Below are positions 51,182 through 57,401 of a stretch of 57,401 bases of DNA, one piece after another. A program made the translations under genes and the position numbers. Every line of letters starts with the position of its first letter. Within the stretch, counting starts at the first letter, position 1. The notes under the pieces were generated by a model. It was not told the origin of the DNA and did no database searches. It saw only the letters and a list, made by a program, of their open reading frames with translations. This DNA is from Prevotella sp. UBA2742 (GTDB lineage Bacteria; Bacteroidota; Bacteroidia; Bacteroidales; Bacteroidaceae): the NCBI GenBank assembly GCA_002353485.1, contig DEJS01000014.1, positions 1-57,401 on the forward strand. The letters run 5' to 3'.

Positions 51182-51294
51182 AGGCCAGATAGTTTCATCG
51201 TCAGGCTTTCTCGGACTTATCGTTTTGAATTTACCAGATTCTTTGGAGCTTTCCGAACGCTACCTAACTGACACTAAAGCCGTTTTTGTTTTTT

Positions 51295-52749
51295 TTATTC
51301 CGTTTCCGTTTCTTTTGTCTCTTCTTCGTTTGTAGTTATATCGTTTATTGTCATATTGTCTATCTCTGCGAATAGTGCCTCTATCTTCTCCACGATGCGA
51401 TGTTGCTCTGCAAGGGGAGGAATTCCAATGATAAGATTATTAAATATTTCCTTATTTAAATGAGGAATGGCTGCCCCCTTTTTTGATTTTCGCAACATAT
51501 CCTTATAAAACCGAATAAAGAATAACACAAAGGGCAGGAAAACTATTTCTGATATCCATAATTGCTTAAATGTGCTACCCATAAATCCATCACATGGAAC
51601 CGTAAACACTTCGCCTGAGTTCTCTCCATCAACTAAGATAATATTATCACCTTGTTTGACGAATTTACCCTTTGACAGCATATCTCCGGAAGATTTCCCT
51701 CTAAGATACTTAGCGTCTAGGCAGACATGTTTCCCTTCTCGTTTCTCTCCATCTAATAGACTTGTTATTAGCGATAACTTTATAAACTCCCAGCCATTTG
51801 GAATCTTGAATGGCTGTTCGCTCTCTTCTACTGGAGTTTCTATGAGGTCTTTCTTTTTCAGTTTACCTTCTTTTACGAGCCTCTTTTTCTCTTCTCTGAT
51901 GTGCTCCAACAATACTGAAGCTGGTTCGTCGTTAGGGTCTTGTGTGTCAAGTTTGCCCATAATAGCTTCTTGAAGAATACTCTTCTTCAGCTTATCAGGC
52001 AACTCAGCATCCATTTTCGATGCCTCCTCGTAGGCTTCACCGTATTCCTTGATAATAGGCATAAGTTCCTCTATCCTCTCTACGATGCGATGTTGCTCAG
52101 CAAGAGGAGGGAGAGGGAACGGGAAATCAACAATCTTTTCTCTTGATATATTTGGCTGTGCTCCTCCTTCTCCTAGTTCTATAAATCTTTTCTTTGATGC
52201 CATTAAAAAATAGAGCAGATATTTGTTGTGGACATAGAAAGGGGTACAAGCGCAACATGCCTGATTTGTAGTAAGTTTTACACCTGCTATAGCGACTTTC
52301 CCAATGGTTGCACCATACATTGCAATCAATACATCTCCTATATTACACATACGAAGGGAACATTTTTCCAATGCAAGCGGGGTTATTTTGATTTCTGAGT
52401 CGTAAACATAACTATTATTAAGTTCGCCAGTTCTCAACCAGACTATATTTCCATTTAAGTAAAATTCTGAAATTCCCTTCGCAGGGGTCGCACCAGATCT
52501 CCAGTCACCTATCCATCCTAATTTACACCACTCCCATTCACCAGGTATCTTAAAGGGTATTTCATTTTCATTTATCGGTGTTTCTTCAAGGGCTTTCTTC
52601 TTCAGTTTCCCTTCTTTCACAAGCCTACGCTTTTCCTCCCTGATACGCTCAAGGAGTGCTGAGGCAGGCTCGTCGTCGGGATCTTGCGTTACGAGCTTGC
52701 CCTGAATAGCCATCTGAAGGATGCTGTCTGTCAGTTGTTTTGCAGTCAT
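51295..52749 (-). CDS. hsdS: Type I restriction-modification specificity subunit HsdS
   Basis: 484 residues with two target-recognition domains separated by conserved helices. Each half opens with the same module (TQDPDDEPASALLERIREEK / TQDPNDEPASVLLEHIREEK, then KEGKLKKK and PFKIP-WE) and closes with PPLAEQHRIVE-IE. It directs the methylase and nuclease to a bipartite target. The halves are so alike outside the recognition segments that exchange between them or with other hsdS genes is possible, though no invertase or second hsdS is present here. It overlaps hsdM by four bases (52746-52749). Confidence 0.95.
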   Translation of the reverse strand: MTAKQLTDSILQMAIQGKLVTQDPDDEPASALLERIREEKRRLVKEGKLKKKALEETPINENEIPFKIPGEWEWCKLGWIGDWRSGATPAKGISEFYLNGNIVWLRTGELNNSYVYDSEIKITPLALEKCSLRMCNIGDVLIAMYGATIGKVAIAGVKLTTNQACCACTPFYVHNKYLLYFLMASKKRFIELGEGGAQPNISREKIVDFPFPLPPLAEQHRIVERIEELMPIIKEYGEAYEEASKMDAELPDKLKKSILQEAIMGKLDTQDPNDEPASVLLEHIREEKKRLVKEGKLKKKDLIETPVEESEQPFKIPNGWEFIKLSLITSLLDGEKREGKHVCLDAKYLRGKSSGDMLSKGKFVKQGDNIILVDGENSGEVFTVPCDGFMGSTFKQLWISEIVFLPFVLFFIRFYKDMLRKSKKGAAIPHLNKEIFNNLIIGIPPLAEQHRIVEKIEALFAEIDNMTINDITTNEEETKETETE

Positions 52750-54326
52750 TGTTCTTCCGTTTTAATGCCCAACATTTCCTCTATCTTCGCCAACGTGCGG
52801 TCAATCTTGATGTCCAGCTCCTTGCGGCGCAGCTTATAGCTGGTTATCAAATCGCCAGGCGACAGAATGTCCTCTTCCTCTTTGGGGAACTTACATTGGT
52901 CGAAGTTGCATTGCAGGTCGATAAGCTCCTGGGGTGTGAAGGCTCGCGACTTCTCACCACCATTCAACTCCCTGCGATCCTTCCACCACTCACGTACTGG
53001 GTCGAAATGCTCCAGTCGGATGGGTTTTGTCTTCGAAAAGTGCTTATAGCCCTCTGGCATATCCAAGCGGTAGAACCATGTTTCCTTGGTGGCATAGCCC
53101 TCTGGCGCATCGTCTGCCGGTTTGTTGTCGAAGAACAGAATGTTGGTGGCTATCGACGTGTAAGGTGCAAACACGCTGGTGGGCAGTCGCACAATGGTAT
53201 GCAGGTTGAACTCCGTCAGCAGGCGTTTCTTGATGGCAAACTTAGGACCATCTGTGCCAAACAGGAATCCGTCGGGCAGCACGACACCGGCACGTCCGTT
53301 CTCTGCCAGTCGCTGCATGATGAGCACCATAAATAGGTCGGCAGTCTCACTGCTGCGATACTCCTGCTTGAAGTTCTTCGAGGTGGCTGCATCAGTAGCT
53401 CCGCCAAAGGGTGGATTCATGGCTATGGTGTGCAGCTTGCCTTCCTCCTGATAGTCGCTCATGGGATGGCTCAGCGAGTCCATGTGGTATATCTCTGGTT
53501 CCTTGATACCATGCAAAATCACATTCGTGACACCCAGAAGATAAGGGAAGGGCTTCCACTCCTGACCCATCACCGACTTCTGAAAATCTTCCTCATCCTT
53601 GGCTGTTTTCTTTTGTTTGGCCAAATAGTTGAGTGCTGACACCACGAAGCCGCAAGTACCAGAAGCCAAGTCGCCCATCTTTTCACCAAGTCGGGGATTA
53701 ATCATCTCGATGGTGAAGTCGGTCACAGGTCGCGGGGTGTAGAATTCTCCTGCATTGCCTGCCGACTGAACGTCGCGAAGAATACTCTCATAGATGTCGC
53801 CGAAAGCGTGAATATCTTCGTTGTCAAGCAGGTCCACCTCGTCAACAATGTCTATGACGTCACGCAGCAGTTGGCCATTCTTCATATACTGGTTTACCTC
53901 ATTGAAAACTTCTTGCACGATGGCCTCATGACGTTCTGAGTCCCTGTTGATGTGTACGCCTTTGTACTTTACTTTGGCTTTCTCTCCCTCTTTGGTTGGC
54001 TCCATGATATCCTCGCCCTTCAGGACGGGGAAGAGTACATTATCCACAAATCTGAGTAGCTTTTCTCCTGTTAGGAAGTCGCTCTTTATCTTACCATCCT
54101 CGTCTTTCGATGGTGCCCAGTTGCGCCAACGTAAGTCCTCTGGGATGATGCTGGTATAGGTTTCGCCCTTGTCCATTGCATCAATTTCCCATTCATATTC
54201 CTGGGCATCATAGACTTTCAGGAAGAAAATCCACACCATCTGCTCTATGCGCTGGGCATCGCCATTGATACCAGCGTCCTGTCGCATTTTCTGTTGTATA
54301 CGCTTTACTAAATTGCTTACTGCCAT
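52746..54326 (-). CDS. hsdM: Type I DNA methyltransferase subunit HsdM
   Basis: 526 residues: an N-terminal HsdM helical domain (MAVSNLVKRIQQKMRQDAGI) and an N6-adenine methyltransferase domain with FYTPRPVTDFTIEMINP, the SAM-binding GDLASGTCGF (in place of the usual DPACGTGGF) and the catalytic NPPFGG near residue 310. The substitution of DPACGTG by DLASGTC keeps the Asp and one Gly and occurs in this subfamily. It pairs with HsdS for modification and with HsdR for restriction. It starts 9 bases after hsdR and overlaps hsdS by ATGA. Confidence 0.96.
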   Translation of the reverse strand: MAVSNLVKRIQQKMRQDAGINGDAQRIEQMVWIFFLKVYDAQEYEWEIDAMDKGETYTSIIPEDLRWRNWAPSKDEDGKIKSDFLTGEKLLRFVDNVLFPVLKGEDIMEPTKEGEKAKVKYKGVHINRDSERHEAIVQEVFNEVNQYMKNGQLLRDVIDIVDEVDLLDNEDIHAFGDIYESILRDVQSAGNAGEFYTPRPVTDFTIEMINPRLGEKMGDLASGTCGFVVSALNYLAKQKKTAKDEEDFQKSVMGQEWKPFPYLLGVTNVILHGIKEPEIYHMDSLSHPMSDYQEEGKLHTIAMNPPFGGATDAATSKNFKQEYRSSETADLFMVLIMQRLAENGRAGVVLPDGFLFGTDGPKFAIKKRLLTEFNLHTIVRLPTSVFAPYTSIATNILFFDNKPADDAPEGYATKETWFYRLDMPEGYKHFSKTKPIRLEHFDPVREWWKDRRELNGGEKSRAFTPQELIDLQCNFDQCKFPKEEEDILSPGDLITSYKLRRKELDIKIDRTLAKIEEMLGIKTEEQ

Positions 54327-54335
54327 ATTTCGTTG

Positions 54336-56699
54336 TTATGCTTCTTTATAGATTTCGTTTTCTAAGTCCTTTACTGCTCTGTTGTAATCCTCTTGCCCTT
54401 TGAAAATCTTCATGATGATCATAGCTCTTTTGGCAATCTGGCTAAAGGGGTCAAGATTCAGGATAAGCGGGTTCTCAATGTCTGTCACACCCACCTCACC
54501 ATATTTATCCATCAAGCCTTCTATAATCTGACGGGCTTTGCCTTGATATTTATCCAGATACTGACTCTCCCTGACACGCTTTGTTCTGTCTTTTCGAGTT
54601 AATGCTGGCTGGTCATAGGCTAAATGACAGATGATGTCAAAATAGTCGTAATCCTTGAACTTGGGCATTTCTTCGATGACGGCATCCAACAGCACGTCGT
54701 GCTCTTTCATCTCGTCGAGGATGGCTTGCTTCTTGTCAGCCTTAGCCCATGCTCCCCTGAAAACATCCAGCGTAGGATAAAGTTCTTTGATGGCCCGACG
54801 TGTAAAATCTGTCAGTTTCTCTGTGCGCAGTGTGCGCCCGTCTTCACCAATGATTTGCACTACCTCATGCACTATTCTTGCCTCCTTGCCTTCCACGTAG
54901 TATTTGTGGGCTTCTGGCGAGGGTGGTGGAGTGGGGGTATCGTCGTCTTTGCCTCCCTTGCCGTCTTTCGTTCTTGTGCCATAATCCACGTCGGCATCGG
55001 CATCACCATTGAAGATGCTGTCCATAAACTGAGTGGTGACATTGCGGAAGTCGAGAATCTCGAACGACATCTTGTTCTTCTTCTCAAAGATGCGGGTGCC
55101 ACGGCCTATCATTTGCTTGAAGGTGGTATCGCTGCCCACCTCTTTGTCTATCACGATGAGTCCACAGGTCTTGCAGTCAACACCTGTAGTCAGCAAGTCG
55201 CTGGTGGTTGCTATCACGGGATATTGGGCATAAGGGTCAATGAAGTCGTCGAGCAGGGTCTTGCCAACACGGTCGTCGCTGGTAATGCGCACAATGTAGT
55301 TGGGGTTGCGCTTCATCATATCCTGATTCATGCCTATCAGCAGTTCGCGCATCAAGAGGGCTTCTTCTTGTGTGGGGCAGAACACGATGGTCTTCGTCAT
55401 GCGCCCCACCACCTTCATCATCTCCGTGATGCGATGAGCCACCACTTCCTGGCGTTTCATAATGTTTATCAGTTTGCCGAAGTCGTAACGTTCGAACTTG
55501 TCTTTGTCTATCGTTACACCCTTCAGGTCTACTTCGTCAGGCTCAGGGTTGTAGCCTTGCAAGTCGTAGCTGATATACGATTTAGTGATGCGGAAAGGAG
55601 CCAAGAATCCGTCGGCAATGCCCTGTGCCAGCGAATAGGTAAACACTGGGGTACCGAAATACTCTATGTTGTCGGCTCCTGGCACACATTTGGGGGTTGC
55701 CGTCATACCGATTTTGACGGCTGTTTCAAAATGGTCGAGAATCTTGTGATACTGCTTATCCTCCACCACGCTGCTACGATGACACTCATCTACCACTATC
55801 AGGTCGAAGTAGTCGTGAGGATAGTCCAGATAGGGATGTGTCTTTCCTTCTTTCAGTTCCGTCTCGTTGCGCACCCACTGACCATACAAACTCATATAGA
55901 TTTCTGCACTTGTGCCGGCATCCTTGCCTTGCACTTTTGTCATGAATTTGCGGAAGGGCTTAAAGTCCTGCCGCATGGTCTGGTCAATCAAGATATTTCT
56001 ATCAGCCAAATAGAGTACGCGGTTAAAACGGCCTGACTGGTGGAGGCGATAGATAATCTGGAATGCCGTATAGGTCTTGCCCGTGCCTGTGGCCATCACT
56101 ATCATAATTTTCTTTTGCCCTGAGGCTACGGCCTGAACCACCTTGTTGATGGCTATGCGCTGATAGTATCGTGGTGGGAAACTATCGTTATCCGTATAGT
56201 ATTTAATATCCATCAGAGCCTCTGCTTCTGGAGTCAGGTGCTCGTGCTCTATCTGCCATTTACGCTCACGTTCTTTCAGTTCGGCGGGTGTGGGGAACTC
56301 GTTCATTCCCAAAGTCCGTTGAGTGCCGTTGCTCATGTCGTACTCAACAAACTTTTCGCCGTTCGAGCTGTAGGCAAAGGGCAGGTTCAGGTCTTTGGCA
56401 TAGCCTATGGCCTGCTGGATGCCGTCACCGGGCAGGTGGTTGTGGTCTTTGGCCTCGACGACAGCTATGGGGTAGTTGTCGTCGGCATAGAGGATATAGT
56501 CACACCGTTTGCCCTTCTTACGGTGTTTCAACGAGCCTTGTACGACGATACGTCCTGCTGTGTAGGCATATTCCAGACGCATGTGTTTCTTATCCCACCC
56601 CTTGCTTTCGATATTGGGTTGAATGTACTGATTCTTAATATCCTCCTCCGACAAGTGATTATCGGCAATGGTCGCTTTCAGTATTCCGTCTTCCACCAT
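54336..56699 (-). CDS. hsdR: Type I restriction endonuclease subunit HsdR
   Basis: 787 residues: N-terminal PD-(D/E)xK nuclease with CDYILYADDNYPIAVVEAKD (about 65-85), SF2 translocase with Walker A MATGTGKT near 202, DECHRSS near 305, TATPK, ATTSDLLTTGVDCKTCG and QMIGRGTRIF motifs, and a C-terminal EcoEI_R_C-like domain. It translocates and cuts unmethylated DNA as part of the R2M2S complex. All motifs are intact. It is the first gene of the operon; no clear TAnnTTTG element is seen in the 100 bases upstream, which are AT-rich. Confidence 0.96.
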   Translation of the reverse strand: MVEDGILKATIADNHLSEEDIKNQYIQPNIESKGWDKKHMRLEYAYTAGRIVVQGSLKHRKKGKRCDYILYADDNYPIAVVEAKDHNHLPGDGIQQAIGYAKDLNLPFAYSSNGEKFVEYDMSNGTQRTLGMNEFPTPAELKERERKWQIEHEHLTPEAEALMDIKYYTDNDSFPPRYYQRIAINKVVQAVASGQKKIMIVMATGTGKTYTAFQIIYRLHQSGRFNRVLYLADRNILIDQTMRQDFKPFRKFMTKVQGKDAGTSAEIYMSLYGQWVRNETELKEGKTHPYLDYPHDYFDLIVVDECHRSSVVEDKQYHKILDHFETAVKIGMTATPKCVPGADNIEYFGTPVFTYSLAQGIADGFLAPFRITKSYISYDLQGYNPEPDEVDLKGVTIDKDKFERYDFGKLINIMKRQEVVAHRITEMMKVVGRMTKTIVFCPTQEEALLMRELLIGMNQDMMKRNPNYIVRITSDDRVGKTLLDDFIDPYAQYPVIATTSDLLTTGVDCKTCGLIVIDKEVGSDTTFKQMIGRGTRIFEKKNKMSFEILDFRNVTTQFMDSIFNGDADADVDYGTRTKDGKGGKDDDTPTPPPSPEAHKYYVEGKEARIVHEVVQIIGEDGRTLRTEKLTDFTRRAIKELYPTLDVFRGAWAKADKKQAILDEMKEHDVLLDAVIEEMPKFKDYDYFDIICHLAYDQPALTRKDRTKRVRESQYLDKYQGKARQIIEGLMDKYGEVGVTDIENPLILNLDPFSQIAKRAMIIMKIFKGQEDYNRAVKDLENEIYKEA

Positions 56700-56800
56700 A
56701 AAACACCCTTACTGTATATCGTTATTTTGTGTTATTATATCTTTTCTAAATCCCTCATTATTCTAGCGTACCGCGAGGGGGGACTAACCAGTACTAATCA

Positions 56801-57275
56801 TTAAAAGTCAAAATTAATCTTTATCGTATCAGGATCCCAGACAGTACCGCCGATGATGATGTTGACGCGTACCATCGCGTTTTTTGTGTTTTGCTCAAGG
56901 CTATGGTAATAGCTGGTATTTCTGCCTTCTGGATATTTTGTGATGTAGTCGTCTACCTTTAACACAAAACGCTTGACGCTGTCTGTCTTGATATCGTCTT
57001 TCCACAGGTGGCACGACTCCTGGTAGTAGCCATAGAGTACGGGATGGCCCTCGGTGATATCTGCCTCGGACTGCTTCTGGCACGACACCAAGAAGGGCGC
57101 CGTGCCCAGCAGGCACAGCACCCCGATATGACAGAATAAATGAAAAAGAGGTTTCCTACATGGGGTTAAATCGTAAGATTTACCCCCCCCATATTATGCG
57201 TAACATGCTCATAGCAAGCGTGTTACAAGCAAATAGAAGATGCTTCTCAAAAGTTGTTGCCGGTTTCTTAGTCAT
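56801..57275 (-). pseudogene. Putative lipoprotein gene with frame broken at a G8 tract
   Basis: A consensus promoter (57330-57300) is followed after 24 bases by ATG at 57275, which opens MTKKPATTFEKHLLFACNTL and stops after 31 codons immediately past eight G (57190-57183). With seven G the frame would run on through GKSYDLTPCRKPLFHLFC and the lipobox LVSC into the 90-residue domain (QKQSEADITEGHPVLYGYYQ ... DPDTIKINFDF), 157 residues in all. As sequenced, that part is reachable only from a GTG at 57121, which gives a very short signal. A second reading: ATG at 57161 followed by one extra T before AGGAAACCT. Family unknown; phase-variable, decayed or mis-sequenced. Confidence 0.6.
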
Positions 57276-57299
57276 TGCTGTATTCCTAATTACTGCCCA

Positions 57300-57330
57300 C
57301 AAAGTTAAGGAATATTTTTGAGACCGCAAA
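57300..57330 (-). promoter_or_regulatory. Consensus promoter of the lipoprotein gene
   Basis: TTTG (57330-57327), 19 bases, then TAACTTTG (57307-57300) on the minus strand. Confidence 0.75.
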
Positions 57331-57352
57331 CTTTTTTGTCGGGAAAATCTGC

Positions 57353-57377
57353 TCACATGGGGTCTATCCCCATGTGA
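57353..57377. terminator. 10-bp hairpin at the window end
   Basis: TCACATGGGG and CCCCATGTGA form a perfect stem with a 5-base loop, 23 bases upstream of the lipoprotein promoter. It could terminate a gene outside the window or be an operator. A related CATGGGG occurs at 57160-57165 in the leader, where GGGGTTAAATC/GATTTACCCC can also pair. Confidence 0.45.
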
Positions 57378-57401
57378 CGTGTATATATGATGCCAACAAT
57401 G

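Noticed and set aside
1..57401. tRNA, rRNA or integrase genes marking an island
   Set aside because: No cloverleaf ending in CCA-like form, no rRNA stretch and no recombinase motif was found by reading; a covariance search would be needed to be certain.

Overview
The window reads as a chromosomal segment of a Bacteroidales bacterium, most likely Prevotella or a close relative. Most transcription units begin at Bacteroidetes-type -7 elements (TAnnTTTG, several with a TTTG or TTG about 19-20 bases upstream), and Shine-Dalgarno sequences are nearly absent. The gene content fits: lipoproteins with long SC lipoboxes, a subtilase with a type IX secretion C-terminal tail, FISUMP and DUF1573 proteins, and a BT4734-like primase-helicase. 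The exact genus is inferred.

Region by region. (1) 1-4183: the promoter-proximal end of a type I-C CRISPR-Cas operon on the minus strand (cas3, cas5c, then cas8c running off the edge), preceded by a WYL-domain regulator. A palindrome between the two is a good operator candidate. No CRISPR array lies in the window. (2) 4340-5569: a GH8 xylan-acting lipoprotein, then a 520-base intergenic region with 22-bp inverted tandem repeats and nested palindromes. (3) 6091-12161: hflX, a DUF4954 hexapeptide-repeat protein and an M16 peptidase on the plus strand. (4) 12179-16245, minus strand: a peroxiredoxin, the wreck of an AAA/DUF4143 ATPase gene, a DUF3089 lipoprotein and the paired TIGR03915/TIGR03916 proteins. 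(5) 16385-17623: a queuosine-precursor transporter and queF behind a leader that folds like a preQ1-I pseudoknot riboswitch. (6) 17643-32923: a lipoprotein, a carboxyltransferase with a degenerate biotinyl domain, clpB, a GH94 phosphorylase containing an in-frame palindromic repeat, a 1367-residue mosaic surface protein, an ADP-forming acyl-CoA synthetase and a membrane-anchored protein with a GrpE-like tail. (7) 33053-45556, plus strand: a MATE transporter, an alpha-2-macroglobulin-like protein with DUF1573 partner, meaB-ispH, and a subtilase. (8) 45802-57401: an accessory region, all minus strand: a compact primase-helicase module with four small proteins, a 510-residue unknown protein, a type I restriction-modification operon (hsdR, hsdM, hsdS), and a lipoprotein whose reading frame is broken at a run of eight G.

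Working together: three blocks concern foreign DNA (type I-C CRISPR, type I R-M with an unknown downstream gene, and the primase-helicase module). The queuosine pair is a self-contained regulon. GH8 and GH94 fit plant beta-glycan use. The most interesting signals are the preQ1-like leader, the putative WYL operator, the poly-G frame switch, the unknown gene behind hsdS and the primase-helicase module.
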